From Varroa destructor (Eukaryota > Arthropoda > Arachnida > Mesostigmata > Varroidae), in NCBI RefSeq assembly GCF_002443255.2, contig NW_019211456.1, positions 13,724,229 through 13,788,228 on the forward strand: DNA of 64,000 nt, given 5' to 3'. Positions 45,448-58,400 of this stretch are shown here, piece after piece. Made by a program: the position numbers and the translations under genes. How positions within the stretch are numbered: position 1 is the stretch's first letter; every line of letters starts with the position of its first letter. The notes below the pieces were generated by a model, which made no database searches, was not told where the DNA came from, and worked only from the letters and a program-made list of their open reading frames with translations.

Positions 45448-46196
45448 CGCCTGATTATTGAAGCAAACTGTCAGACTCTTTCCTGCGTTTCCTTCGAGGC
45501 TTTAGGACGCTTTGTGATATCAAATGGATTTCAACATGCGGTGGAAATCCGTCATTTACAATGGCCGAAGTCACACCTGCTTCCTCGATTAGCGTATAAC
45601 ACTGCAGAGAAATTCGTTCACGACCCGTATTACATCGAAAAAGATTCGGCCTTTATTAACCGAGCCTTGAACTCTATGTAAACAGACTAATCGCTTTGAT
45701 CGTCAGTATACCTAGGAGAGCAAAAACGATACATACATTCGAATTTTCTAGATATTCTATTTGTGTTGAAATTGTTTGTTGATCTACAATGTTTAACGAT
45801 GGCGACAGATTATACAATATAAATTACTGAATCTTAGAATTCTACTTGTAGACGGTCGTTTCTACACTGGAAGAGTAATGTGCCGATTGAAAATGCGGAT
45901 TTGTTTACTTGATTAGCTGGATGTATCTATGGCTATTTCGTGTTTATTACTTTTGTCCTTCTCAGAAAAGGTACGACGAATAACAGCTGAGATCTACTCT
46001 GTTTATGCATGATCTTGTTTAACAAGTTACGTATATTAAGGATGGCAAAGGTTTACAAGATCTTTACCAGGCTCTTGGAGAGGTTGCCTGACGATTCAAC
46101 TGACCAGGTTGGGAGGCTAGGCCTAGATTTGTATGAGGAACAAATTTTCGGCTTGACAAGCTCTGCATAAACCTAATTATAGTGCGAATGGAAGAT

Positions 46197-46301
46197 TTAC
46201 TTTTTATACTGAGCATTTATTCTCATCTTGTGAACATCCTTATAAATAAAAAGCACATATGATAGACATTCCAACGAACGTCTTTTCTTAGGTGATACTG
46301 T
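46197..46301 (-). CDS. Candidate 3'-terminal exon, basic
   Basis: A strong acceptor (AGTCCCTTCCCATTACAG) precedes 34 codons in phase 0, TVSPKKRRSLECLSYVLFIY and on to a basic C-terminus (NAQYKK), then TAA. It is Lys/Arg-rich. There is no partner exon; the family is not recognised. Confidence 0.28.
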   Translation of the reverse strand, partial: TVSPKKRRSLECLSYVLFIYKDVHKMRINAQYKK

Positions 46302-46397
46302 CTGTAATGGGAAGGGACTACGGATTTCCACGACATATGGTGAAACGTTCTGGTCATTCAAATTATTTAAAAAGGTCATCCCTCGTGAGTTTCAGCT

Positions 46398-46450
46398 GGG
46401 GATCGAACCCGGTGGTTTATAGTTTTACGTCAGATGTCTTATCCAGGCCA
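46398..46450 (-). repeat. tRNA-Arg-like SINE head
   Basis: On the minus strand TGGCCTGGATAAGACATCTG (46431-46450) is a good box A and D-arm, close to tRNA-Arg types. GGGTTCGATCCCC (46398-46410) is a near-perfect box B with a T-stem of four pairs out of five. The acceptor stem is absent, so it is tRNA-derived. Confidence 0.5.
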
Positions 46451-46649
46451 ATGGGCTTTTGTAAATGCTGTATTCGAAGCCAGTTGATCTACGGAGTGAT
46501 ACAGTGTTCCTGTTCGCCGCAACAACGCAACTTGAGCCGGTTCAAAGTTGATCAAGTACCTGACACTTCCTTCCCTTCTCTCAACTGGCAATTTGGTTTC
46601 CCTATAGAAACATACGTTTCAGGCAAGCGACCTCAAGTGCAACCTTCAT

Positions 46650-46919
46650 GAGTACGTTTAGCATATGCCCCCTCCCCGCCAGCGTGTTCTCGACACGAAA
46701 GAGGAAGCGTGGCCGCCACGTGGTGAAGTCCAGGGGGCGGAGCTACGTTCATAGCGGACCTTCCGCGTCCACCCCCTACGCTTACCCTCTCTCTCGCAAG
46801 CTTAGCTGAGGGCCCGTCGGGTTCAAAGGCAACGGGCGCACAACGGACTTTGTTGATCTCTTGTTGAGGTGCCAGCTCTAAAACAACTCCGGTTGGAACC
46901 CCGCAGGCACAGAGACGGC
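46650..46919 (+). promoter_or_regulatory. GC-rich promoter-like block
   Basis: A sharp GC-rich block with a GC box (GGGGGCGGAGC, 46733-46743) and an E-box-like CCACGTGG (46716-46723) lies directly before the ATG of the five-exon gene model. Confidence 0.4.
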
Positions 46920-48615
46920 ATGCCGCTGGGTAAAACTACGCGTATAACACCGAGAAATCAACTGGTCCTTCCCTTCTCATAGACAAAGGCGGATGCCACC
47001 TGATTTTGAAGATCTCAAGCTGACTATCTCAACACGAGCGAGCAGCGTGCTGTCGACAAACACTGCCTAGAACTTGATAATATCATCTTTTTGTTTCTAT
47101 TGTTCAAAGAGCTTTTCACCTAGTGGATGTTATTGAACTAGCAACAAAACAAGTTTCAAGTTACGATCAAGCAGGTGGTACACACACAATACCGTTAAGT
47201 TTTGCCAAATCAAAAGTATTAAGCCCGGAGGAAGTTGTTTGTCAACAAGGTGGTAAATTCCAAGACGCAGGTGTATGCAAGCCAGTCAACATTGAGAAGC
47301 CAAAAGAGCCTCAGGCGTTGAGAGTGACGCCGGAGGCGGGTGGGTGATAGCATAACTAAACGGCAGCTGTGAAGACGATGCCGCGTTGTTATCTTCTCAA
47401 AAAAAAGGCGGCCGCTCTTGAACTTCGAAGGGCCGCGGAGGAAGAGCAAAAGAGACAATCAGCACTTAATAATAACAATAATAACACTAATAGCAATAAC
47501 CATAACAAACATAGCCTACCAGAAGCAGAACTGTGCAACAATGGCGACGGCAACAGTTTTCTTCGAGGTGAGTCTCTTTTGATCACAGCTTCCATTCAAG
47601 CTCCAGAATACCCTTGCATTACTCACTCAGTTTAGCAATTGAACTTGACCAAAAAAAAGGACAAAGAAGTATGTACTTCAAGTACCCATGCAGAATACAG
47701 GTCAGAAAAAAAGTAGTCTTTAGATTAGTCCATTGAGACATGAAGTGAGAATAAGGACTTAAAATCGAAAGTCAAACTTATAGATAAGAATATAGGCTAC
47801 TTACACTGTGTTGAGAGTACTTAAAGCACAAACGGCACAAAGTGCTTTATCTAACATTGAGCCGGACATCGGCAGGAGTCGAAAAAAGAAGTTAAGCAAA
47901 TATCTATTTTAAGTGACAATTTCAGCTTTTAAGCTTCAGCAGTCTGTGGTATATATGCCGATGCTTCTTGTAATTAAGTAAACGAACGTTAGCGCTTTAA
48001 AATCCCATAGCAATGCGGACAGCAAATTGTCTAAGAGGGAAAATTTTTAGGTCCTTATTGCAGGCCTTTTCACTTTTACAAGGTAAGATAGGAGGTTCGG
48101 GAAAGCGCGCAATAATTGAAACTGTTCAGTACTGATGTATTCTTTTCCAAACAGTTTTTATTAAATAACACTGAATGCAATTGTCTCAGTACGTTTTCGC
48201 ATGCGCCAAAATGGTCATACATCTTATTTTACCTTTACCTGAAACTGCTACACATGGACAATGCTAATCAAGTAGAAAACATAGTGTGTCCGGTACCTTC
48301 CTGAAGTTAATATACGTGAAGCCTTCCGCCAGCATATTTATTGCTTTTATGAGCACGACAAATTTGCCCTCATCATGGAACCCTTTATTGTGTGGGTGTA
48401 AACACTGCTGAAAACAGTTATCGATGAAAGCTTTTTTCGAGTTTTTCTAAAGCACTGTTCAAATTCTGTCAGTTATGGTAAGACTCGGTCAGCTCAACGT
48501 AAGTTCTCTTCAGCAGTTTTTTTTTCAATGTTGACCTTCTAATTTAAATGTCAGCTTTTGCCATTATCGTCCTAGTCGCCGCTGGCGGCGACTTGAAGAG
48601 GACAATATTCGTTGA
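46920..48615 (+). CDS. Five-exon gene model, about 145 residues, unknown
   Basis: Exons: 46920-46929 (ATG CCG CTG G), 47124-47270, 47367-47567, 48064-48082 (19 nt) and 48555-48615. All phases join, giving 438 nt with a single final stop. Exon 2 follows GCTTTTCACCTAG and begins DVIELATKQVSSYDQAGG; exon 3 has a coiled-coil-like AAALELRRAAEEEQKRQ, an Asn-rich tract and a GTGAGT donor; the micro-exon has a strong acceptor (CCTTATTGCAG) and GTAAGA donor; exon 5 reads FCHYRPSRRWRRLEEDNIR-stop. Weak points are the first donor (GG|GTAAAA) and the 96-nt second intron (GTGTAT...CGGCAG, with an ACTAAAC branch site). If that intron is retained, the frame ends at 47347. The family is not recognised. Confidence 0.38.
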
Positions 48616-49347
48616 TTATATGCAGCTTAATTACCATTAGAGACTAAAATCACTCACATGATTATGGGGCATTGTCAGTTCTTCATCATAAATCGGCTTC
48701 ACAGAAAAAAAGAGTAAAAAATTGATGGCAACAAGTTCTTGATGGCTATTAGGCAATGTTTGGGACTGCACAGCATCAGATTGATCTTTTGCTGGGCAAG
48801 AACCAGTCACGAAAGGTAACTGTAGTTTCGAGTAACGAAAAATGATAAAATGGAATCACATTAATAAGACTAGCTCGAATTCTTTGGACGGACATGTCCT
48901 ACACATTCTTTAATAACCTTATAGCTCTTGAATACAGGGCCAAGTTACTTGTTTACGCATGAGAACATTGTTTGAGGCATTCAAATTGGATTGTTGGATC
49001 TCTAAGGCTGGTCCTTATCACTTTTGATATATCTATAGACTTTCTGTCTATGCGGGATAAAAGGCCCTTTTACACCACCTATATATAGTGAGCTTTGTCC
49101 ATATAAAGGGTTTGAATGTATCTTCAATTAACTTTAATAGCTTGTTCCATAGGGAAGACTGAACGACACGGCTTACTGTTGCGAGATTTCATGTCATGAA
49201 ACCGATCACACTGGCTAAACATATTTCTAGTGCTGTTAAAAAAATAAGCAACGTGAAAGGCTTTAACCGGTACCAGCCGCAGGTTGTACTAAAATTTACG
49301 ACCGGACTTCTGCATCTAAGCCTAATGTCACAGAAGCTATCTATGGT
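48616..49347. other. AT-rich spacer
   Basis: Nothing seen beyond likely 3' UTR. Confidence 0.4.
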
Positions 49348-49492
49348 TTATTGTAGATAAAAAAAAATCAGAAGATTTTTATCATAACCGAATAAGCAGG
49401 AATTAAAAAAACTTCTCGTATTCCGTAATCCTGTTTCTGTAGCTTGGACATCGGCGTCTAAAACTGTGGAAAGAGTAAGTGGTTCGATTGTC
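49348..49492 (-). CDS. Candidate 3'-terminal exon, 47 residues
   Basis: A TGCTTTTTTAG acceptor is followed by one base and TIEPLTLSTVLDADVQATET..., continuing to a Phe/Leu-rich end at TAA. The first half has good protein character; the last 10 codons read through A/T runs. The partner exon is unknown. Confidence 0.27.
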
Positions 49493-51005
49493 CTAAAAAA
49501 GCATTTTGTATATCCTACGATGAATCGATTTGAATGTATCATACTGTCGTGTCTGCCTAAATTTTTACATGTGTTAGCATAAATTAGTGCTCTTCTTGAC
49601 TTTTATGACCTCAAATTTTGCCCTTTTAACTACGAGCGAAGTTACCGGATTCTCATCCGAATCAAACTAATTGTCTATCAGATATCTGATAAACTGGATA
49701 CTTAGAAATTTGTGGAATCTCTGGGAAAACCTTGTTCCGATCACGGTATAGTGGTAACGTATACCTGCTTCTGGCGGGAATAATGAAAGGTTTGTGCTCA
49801 TAGAAATATTCAAAATAGTGAAAAAAAGGACAGGAGCTGTACAAGGCGATAACATGACTATTCACATTAAGAACCGGCTTTAGGGTTTAAAAAAAAAGAA
49901 GCGCAGTCTTTTTACATGACACCCCATGACGTCGTCCTGAGATCCATGTAAAGATAAGATTAGAATCCACGAAACAGTCGCACTGTGAGGCCTGCGCATT
50001 TAACAACTGTAGAGTATCTTGAAGATGAAACGGACTTCCGACAGGCCAATAGTTGTTGGCTGCTAAAGTCTGAGGACAATCTCTAGCATATGCTTAAATA
50101 TGTCGCGAGGAGTCAGCCTTTCGGTACGTAGCTAATGACATTTCGTGCTGCTTATTGCTTCATCGTTGGAAGAAATGATACTTTAGGGATGAAAATCTGC
50201 CACGTTCTTCTGTATGCGCTGATGTCCTAATACCGAAGCCCAAAATCCCCCTGGTCGCCCTGATCAGAAATTCGTCATTTACATATCCTTATCGAGTGAG
50301 GAGCTGTCATCATTAACAAATCCTTTTAGCCTTCTATGTGACGTTTCCACGTGAATGTGCCATGTCCCCTGTTTTCTTTAGTTGTCTCACCTCTTCTTTC
50401 TTTAGCTCTACCCCAACTAGCCCCCCAGCTTCTGCTGCTGTCACATGCACTTTTCTGAGTAGTCGTCTCCTTTGGCTTTGCGACGTGGGCACAAACCCGG
50501 TATGTTGAAGCATTTGGTAGCCACACACAGGCAACACATTCATAAACCCTAATCTTTAGCAGTATTGAAGTAGCGTCGGCAATTACTATGATATATACCC
50601 ATTAGATCTCTCAGTCAGCTAAATTATTCTACTTGAACCACAGTTGATTATATTACTGATATATAGTTATCGATATGATTCGAAGCAATAAAACGCGCTC
50701 CCGTTTTTTTGGGAAACGAATAGTATCATAAAGCAAAGAAAATAGCAGCATGGTTAAAGACAACCTACGAGTACTGGGTAGTTTCATCGACTATTCTGTC
50801 ATCAAAAGAAAAATATATTATTGCCAAAGACACACACTACGCAATTATGTTAATAAAAGAAGTTATTTAATAATAAGGATTTTATCATTTATTTCGACTC
50901 CTAACTCATCAATTTGTCAAAAATAAAGAAACTGCAAAAAAGTTAACGACAACCAATATTCCATAAACTATATTGCCAACCGCACACATTCCAAAACACA
51001 AATAC

Positions 51006-51006
<1 letters not shown>
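49493..51006. other. Spacer, one weak exon candidate
   Basis: A C/T-rich acceptor near 50407 opens a short Ser/Thr/Ala-rich frame with a GTATGT donor near 50500, too weak to list as a gene. Otherwise AT-rich. Confidence 0.3.

Positions 51007-51088
<82 letters not shown>
51007..51088 (+). repeat. (TA)26(GA)14 compound microsatellite
   Basis: A perfect TA run of about 52 nt passes directly into a GA run of about 28 nt. Confidence 0.95.
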
Positions 51089-51091
<3 letters not shown>

Positions 51092-51697
51092 TGTATCACT
51101 CTCTTAAATGATACACACTTGATTTGTACAGCGTGTGTGTCTGTTCTCTAGTAAAAGATAACATATATAAGTGTATTCGCTATACTTCTGTATAGAATTG
51201 CCCCCAGAGCGTACCATTCCTGCTTAAAGAAACGATCCTCAAGAAGCAGCGCTTTCTACACTGCGTCCCCAACTATAGCAACAAAAGCCTGTTTCTTGCT
51301 ATCTCCTTACAGTTCATCCCTTCAACGACCTCTCGCAAATTTGCAAACCCACAAAAAACTACAACTGTGCAAAAACAATCGAATAGCCCAACGGCGAATC
51401 TCCTGTGCGGACTTGGGCCCGCTACCAACATGCTGAGCTGACTCTCACGAAGCCTTAAGTTTGAAGAAATCGTTAATGCAGGCAAATGCTAATAAACTAT
51501 CTGCATTGACAATATACAAAAATCGCATGATCCAACGACATCTTATTCGTCTTCTCAGATCAGGGAACGTGCAGGGCATATGCTGACCACGAGGGCCTAC
51601 AGTACCCTGACCTGCTCCCAATGACTGAGAAGTAGAAAACTGTGAAGCACGCACGGCAAACGAACGAGGAAAGCAGAGAGAAAGGATCATTTTGCAG

Positions 51698-52026
51698 GTA
51701 AAGTGTCCTGCCTGGAAGACGCCCCCAACTTCCTTCCTTGTTCAAGATGTGTACTGTGCTCTGCCAGTGTACACAAAGGCAAGACTGAAAGGCAGACTTC
51801 TCTCCTTTATCGTTCCTCGAAAACGTTGGATAGAAATCGAACCAAGTTCAATTTGTATGTCAGGACCGTAACTCAAGGCACAAAGCAGCTTTCCACCTGC
51901 AAACAGACATTCACTGAACTCTGTTATCAACAACGTAAGGGCATATTTAACAGAGAGCGCAAAACTAGACACCACATATTTTTTTTGTTCACAGTCAATG
52001 CAGTCTATATCATAGGGGAAAATTAA
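51698..52026 (+). CDS. Two terminal exons of an unknown gene with a 60-nt intron
   Basis: Exon 51698-51934 follows TCATTTTGCAG, and its open frame begins KVSCLEDAPNFLPCSRCVLC, with a closely spaced Cys cluster, then a basic Ser/Thr-rich stretch ending ELCYQQ. A GTAAGG donor and TTTTTTTTGTTCACAG acceptor define a 60-nt intron. The split codon joins in phase to NAVYIIGEN-stop (51995-52026). Upstream exons must exist, since the first exon starts mid-codon. Strong acceptors at about 51311 and 51559 may belong to them. The Cys cluster could bind zinc; this is inference. Confidence 0.4.
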
Positions 52027-53611
52027 ACTGTTTTAGGTGACAGGTGAGACAATAGTGAAGCTGGTACCGTAAGTCTGTTTAGAGGTCGTGTGCTCAAATC
52101 AAACGAAGGCGCAGAAGGTGTTTCCGGATATATTTTTCATAGGAAACTATCTGTCTGCACGTCCAGAATAACGGTCATGATCCGGAAAATTAGCTCAATA
52201 AAGATTTACTTTAGAAAGAAAACATGTTTTCTCTGTAACAAAAAGGCTTCCATACCTCGACAATGCCGGGAGGGACATGCAGTGGTTGAGTGGCTACAAA
52301 ATTGCGCGCATCTTAATACCATACTGTAGTAGTAGTAGTAGAGTCCGAAAGACTCCAAAGTGAGAAAGGAAGGCGGCTAAGGACAAAAAAGGCATTTAAC
52401 CAGTTACCTTTTAAAAAGGCAACCCTTTATAAGAAAAACTACTACCTGTTAAGCTTATGTTAAGCGTGGTGTTCATTTCAACTATGTCAATTTGTTGGTA
52501 AATGGTATCTTCAAGAACGCGAGACAGTTCTCAAGTGTGAGAACAAGCGAGGTAGTGCTTGCGGTGGTGGCCAGAGAACCGATTTGAAGTTGCAACAAAG
52601 GCTACGAGTTACCTGTGGGTGGTCTAAATCGGCATTTCTATTACTATTTGATTCAGAACTTTTGTGGCATATCTACGCCATTCTAGCTTCTTTGATCGTC
52701 CTACACGCCTTTCTGTGCTTGGCTTGAATATCTTGAGTACACTGGTGGCCCACAGCTGTTGAAATACTGATATAGGACATTACAATGATGACAATGATGA
52801 GTTCACATACGTCTGCTATGGTCAGCGTCGTTATTGAAATGATTGTAATATAGGCTTTCTTTCGTTGGTATGTGCTGGTGACTGCAAAGCTGAGGAAACA
52901 TACAGGCAAAGAGAAGGAATCAAGCCATCAAACCATTTCCGTTATTCGGTCCGTTTCGAGGAAACTTTGTTCGTGTCGAAGATGATCGCACTCGGTAATG
53001 TTGAGGGGAGTTGGACTCGTCGGTGGAGGATACGAACGAAGATGTAGAAAAGCATCTACTTCGTCTAAAGAAAACGATAACGAAGTGACCGCATGTGCCA
53101 TGAAAGATTTCAAGCTGGGTTACGGCAAAATAACACTTGACTCGTCGTAAAGTTGCCGTATCGTCAGCAATGCTTGTACGAAATGAAGGTTCTGACTCTT
53201 CGATATAACCTGAACAGGTGAAATACATAGAGCTTTGAATTAAATGCGGATGTAGATCGTTAGGACATAGGATTCTCTGTTTGCACTATTGGACCGGGAA
53301 CAAAATATTTTCTTTCACCTTATGTTAACGAAAAAAAATAGGGTGCTTTAGCTTTTGCGTGGAAAACTGAGCAAAAACTTTACTCGATCTGGTTATAGTA
53401 TTAGCATACAAGGAACGCCCTATTCATGGCTAAAACAGCAGTAAAATACCTTCCTAGCTCTAAAACAGGCACCGTTACTAATTCAAATTTACGAAAAGCT
53501 GCAGCAATTGACAAAGAAGTCTAGGTTAGACTGAGCACTGAAGTTACTTTGTCACAAATTCGTTATAATCGTCTACAACTTTAATTACGTTTTCGGCTTT
53601 TTTTGATCGCG
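52027..53611. other. Spacer, possible tRNA-like remnant near 52060
   Basis: GGTCGTGTGCTCAAATCAAAC (52083-52103) resembles a T-arm/box B, with a weak upstream box A. Several open frames on both strands are not convincing. Confidence 0.3.
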
Positions 53612-54178
53612 TTATCGCGGCAGAATACGCCGCACATCCCGCCGCACCGTAACATCTTTATTCAATATTTCTACCTCAAAAAACATCGTTTTGTATCTGT
53701 GTATGCCGTTGTATTTGCTTGAGACGAGTCTGTAGAGGCGTCGTGTACAGATAGTCATCCATGCAATACCTGCATATGTTTTTCCATTTATCATGGGAAT
53801 GAAGCTCCAATGTATCAACTTCCAAGAGTTATCCGTACTCCAATGATAGTTGTCCAATCGCATCGTTATTAGGGGTAGCGTCCGTAACGGTCTTTGTGTT
53901 GCCATGGCTGTTCTGCCGTAGCTCGGCTTCGGCTGTTCATTGAAGTGAAATTGCAAATGACTACAATAGCCAGCCTCGAACGATTCTAGGCCCTGACGTC
54001 GTGCTAGAGTGTGTATATCCGTCAGAGTGCCTTGACGCGGCGGCAAATGGCTGTAAATATGTGATCTGTGAAAATGACTGTATGGATCCCGATTTCGCTG
54101 ACCCAGGCTTGCTTGCGGCACCTGACTAGACCTGGGCATGCCCGGAGAAAGCTCGTTCAGCTTCGGTCGAGGAAACAC
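53612..54178 (-). CDS. Hypothetical ORF, 188 codons
   Basis: This is the longest unexplained open frame, starting after TAA (first codon GTG; first ATG gives PRSSQVPQASLGQ). It is Pro/His/Arg-rich at first, then mixed with Trp (for example LDNYHWSTDNSWKLIHW), ending TVRRDVRRILPR before TAA. A frame this long is uncommon by chance at this base composition, though local GC is raised. It may be a terminal exon or an intronless gene remnant. No domain is recognised. Confidence 0.33.
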   Translation of the reverse strand: MFPRPKLNELSPGMPRSSQVPQASLGQRNRDPYSHFHRSHIYSHLPPRQGTLTDIHTLARRQGLESFEAGYCSHLQFHFNEQPKPSYGRTAMATQRPLRTLPLITMRLDNYHWSTDNSWKLIHWSFIPMINGKTYAGIAWMTICTRRLYRLVSSKYNGIHRYKTMFFEVEILNKDVTVRRDVRRILPR

Positions 54179-55272
54179 TTAATGGGATAATGGGCATTGG
54201 CGCGATTCTCGGTTTCGTCTGTTAACCAACGCCGAGCTGAAGGCAAGGGCTGGGGTATGGGACGCCCACAACCGCGATCATGGGTTGGTAGAGCGATCTC
54301 TTACTATCCAACGCACATTTCGCGCATGGGTTACGGATGGCTAGAATTTGTGTTGTTTTTACCAGCCTGTTCGCTTTAACCTGTACGACGTTCAATTATT
54401 AATAGATGCGCAGCCGTAACTACAATGCTGGCAGCAGCGCTGTGTGGTGCCGCACGTGAACCGGTGACGTTTTTTATTTAAAGGCATATCATGCTTTATG
54501 TAACTGTGCCCATATGTAATTAGCATTGAATTCATATAGCCATATATGTACGCGTGTGAGTATATCAACGATTGAGTATTTTCGTGTAACTGCACCGTAC
54601 AAAGCGGTCCTATCGTTTTATGAAGGGTTAAAAATACCCTCAGTTTAAGTTGTCCTACAGTCGTTGAGACCCGTAAATATCTCCGCCTCGAACATGCGGC
54701 GTGTGTGACCTATAAATCAAAATTAATGACCATGTATTGTCACTTTAATTGCACCTGCATCCTATAACCAATTACAGTTCTGGTATTCCTCTCGCCAAGA
54801 AGGAGATTGTCATTCTATTGAACACACGTTGTGACAAACTAGAAAGTTTGGCTAAAACGACCTTTTTTTTTAGGTCGTTACTAGCGGTCCTTAACAAAAA
54901 AAAACTGGCTTTCAGCTTCGCGTTAGTGTACAGATTATAACGCGAGATGTCCTAATGCTATAACAAATACAGCACAACATTTGAAACCTTCGCGTATTGT
55001 TGATAACGAAGGCAAAGAGGACTAACTATTTCAACAAAGATACCACAAGCTTATCCAGAGGTATAATCTCGATTTATCTAATAATTGCTTCTCTGCTGTC
55101 CGTCTACCCTCCACGAAAGGCCGCGTCGCGCTCTTTCAAATACTTACCAACTAACATGTACCTAAAGCGGTTAGGCTATTAATAGGGATCGAACGTGTAC
55201 AGCCATTTTCCGCTGTTTCGATCTTGTTCGAGTAGTTGCTAATGGTTCTTTCTTTTTCGTTCTCTTCTGCAG
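54179..55272. other. Spacer, no gene assigned
   Basis: Short frames only. Confidence 0.35.
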
Positions 55273-55360
55273 TAAACCCTTTTCTAAATGCTTATGGATC
55301 CGGGATTATTTTAGAACTAAATGCAGTACGCTGTTAGGTCCGCCATACTTCGCTAAGTGA
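55273..55360 (+). CDS. Candidate 3'-terminal exon, 28 residues
   Basis: A very strong acceptor (CTTTTTCGTTCTCTTCTGCAG) precedes a split codon and KPFSKCLWIRDYFRTKCSTL..., ending at TGA. A second frame is also open for 20 codons. There is no partner exon. Confidence 0.22.
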
Positions 55361-55445
55361 CGCAAGAGGTCGATAGACTGGCCAGTTGGCCATTTTTTTC
55401 TCATTGAAATGATTTCGGAAGCAACAAAACGAGGACCTGAAGCAG

Positions 55446-55479
55446 TAGCGGCGGCGGCGACAGCAGCAGCAGCAGCAGC
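55446..55479 (+). repeat. CGG/CAG trinucleotide repeat
   Basis: GGC units pass into six CAG units; not in a convincing frame. Confidence 0.8.
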
Positions 55480-58400
55480 TATCTATAGAAGGAATCAGAT
55501 ACACAGACATACAAGTTACCCTTACTCGTACGCAGATCCACACATGCCAGTAGAGAGGGCTGAGAAAGGTACTCGTGCAGTTGCATAGTCCTCAGTCGAT
55601 CCAGTGACAGCTAAAACCATCCATGCGGACTGTCAGCTGCTTCTGGTTGATTCATCTTCGTACATAATTTACCCCTCGAAGCTATCAGCTTCGATACGGA
55701 CCTGTGGAGTCGAGTACTTCGCACAACATGGCAGCACAGTTGACCAGCCTGCCAGGAGGGCGTTCAGTCGGCCGACAAAGATCATCACCGCAGAAAGCAC
55801 CGCTCGAGAACATCGAAGCAAACTATGAAAAATCGTTGTCACGGTTTAGCCCGACCGAGTCGTCGGGACTAACGTCGACATCACTATCTGCCTTCGTACA
55901 CTCGGCGCAGGCTGTCATCCCCTGACGTTTCTATCCCCCAAATTGCCGCAGCTATAGTCACACACGTATGAACAATCGAGATTTGCCCTGGATGGTGTCG
56001 TCCGTCATGGCTACTAAAGGCCCTGGCAGCCGCCTTTGAAAGAAAGCAACTGGAACTGCCCGACTAAGTACAGCGTGAAAAAGCGGCCGCAACACGGATA
56101 CAAAGGGTCAGCACGAACGAGACAACACGATGGCAAACTGTGCCTGTTGTTGGTTTCAAGCTATAACCTATTTTTGGTGTAAATGTCCGATATTCACTAA
56201 GTTACATATTGCAATGACGAAACCGACAAATGGTTGTTTCAGAAATCAGAGCGCTTCTAAATATTGTTAGCTATAAGTGGCATAAAAAACTTGATTGGAT
56301 AGTTTTTTTCAGCTAAAATATTATGGGTAGTCAGCGCATGATCATGCCACAACCCAATTTGCAGTAATTGTAAAATACTACATAACACAGTGATTTCACA
56401 TTTTCCGAAAGTCAACATTGAGGGTAAAATAAAAATGGCCCCGCCTTTTTAATTAATTAATCATAATATTATGAAGAATTTATGGTTTCTTTCTCCGGCT
56501 GCAATCGGCAGACAGTTCAGTTACTCGGTAAACATGTAAAACGAACGATTATGCCACCATTTCGACATTGAAACACCCCGTAGATAACAAAAAAACACCT
56601 GTTGATGATTGAAAATATCCAATAGATATTTTCGAGTAAGTATGAAAACGCTCGAAACATAGTATAGAAGTATATTCCGTAACTAGTGTTACGTAGTAAA
56701 ACGTAGTTGCTAATGATCGATGAAACATTTGTTTAAGTTATTATTATATCTAAGCGTCTGCTCAATGTTTACTAGCTATAATATTCGACGAAATAGACGC
56801 ATACCCCTTGTTACCTTAACATGTAGAAAAGCGACTTGGTTGGGGTAAATCATTTGTTGATACGACCAAGTTGATATAGCAAGACATACGTAAAACAGGA
56901 ATAGCGCCTGGCACCAGCTGTCGCTCTACCACTAGCTTGCCGTTGGGCTGGCGTGAGATTTCGCCCGTAGAGACTACGTGAGGCCATCGAGAAGAGGAAA
57001 TGCCGAAGGGTTCCTTGGATAGTCTTTCGAGGATGGGTCTTGTGCATAGTGGAGACAGCGTATCACGTGTTCGAGATAGTTTGTGTGTTTTGGCTTCTCC
57101 TCTAGTTGTAGTAGGCGAACAAGAAACACGTTTGAATTGCATAGTGACTTGATACGACCTGCCTGCTCCAGCCCTTTCGCCCAATTCAGACATTTGAACA
57201 AGCAATACACGACTGACGCGTTGCTTCGATTCCAACATGTCGCCTAAGCGTACGACGTTTTCAGCACTGTGACCCCTGCAGCTGCCATTGTCTACGCCTT
57301 CGACTACGATTACCCGCCACTCTTCGATCGATTTGCCAGTTTTAACCGTTCGCCTCGTTGTCTACCTATCCTTGTGCCGATTTGTTCGTGCCCTAACTAG
57401 CAGTCTGAAGTCACTGCGATGTCGTCGAATAGTATGCGCAGTCGACCTGTGCATCGTATTGGCCCAATTTGGGGGAAATACAGTGGAAGAGAGCAACATT
57501 TGCAGAAATCTAGCAGAATCGTGGCTTATTGACGGGTAAATCGCGAATGCTTTACTAAGTAACACTGCTTGTGAGGCCAGACAAAGAAGAATCTTTATCT
57601 ACGTAGCAGTAGGATAGTTTAGCGAATCGGAGAATTTGTGGATACGTTTCTCAGGGCCATCTAATGATTATAGCAACATGGATCCCTATACAACCTAACT
57701 TGGTATAGTACAACGTTAGCCGTCCAAATACGTTATATGATGCCAAACGGAGTTGGACTAATCCAATCGAACCACGCTGGTTAACAAGACGCTTTTTTCG
57801 TAACATCAGCTTTATAAAAATAAACCTAGACCGCTAGGTGTCCAATAGTCCAGTAGGCAAACGGGTTACGAGATTAGTATGCCATTATAGCTGAGCTATA
57901 CATATTTCCATTCTTAATATTGCTCAAAATCTGCTCATGTTAATTAAACGACAACACTTGGGTGAATGATACGGTACCCCATGAACTCGATAGGTGACCT
58001 TTTCATATTACTTATATGTACATCTATGTCTATCGAAAAGAGACAAGGGATCGCAATGTCAACAATATGTGTGAGTAAAGGAAGTTGTTATTATATCTAC
58101 GTACCCACGTGCGTTGGTAACTGGGCAGTGCCAATAACTTGTTGTACTTTACGAGCCGTTTGTGGACAAGTTAAAGAACGCGTGTCGCTCAACGGTTTAT
58201 ACATTCCGCGTTAAAGTTAGCTGCTGTCGACAGATGCTTTTGGCCACCTCAGTTTTCCTCGATGCTAGGGGGCAGCTTTGAACCCTTCCAACACTGTTCC
58301 TATTCAGTCGACTGATTCCATTCAAAATGCTCTAACCCGTTATCTACTAAAGGCTTCGCTTCTGCAACAATCCTTTGCGATATATGACATAACGACATAC

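Noticed and set aside
47340..47374. 27-35 nt intron joining the longer version of exon 2 to exon 3 of the 46.9 kb gene
   Set aside because: Too short for a spliceosomal intron; the 96-nt intron from 47271 keeps the frame instead.
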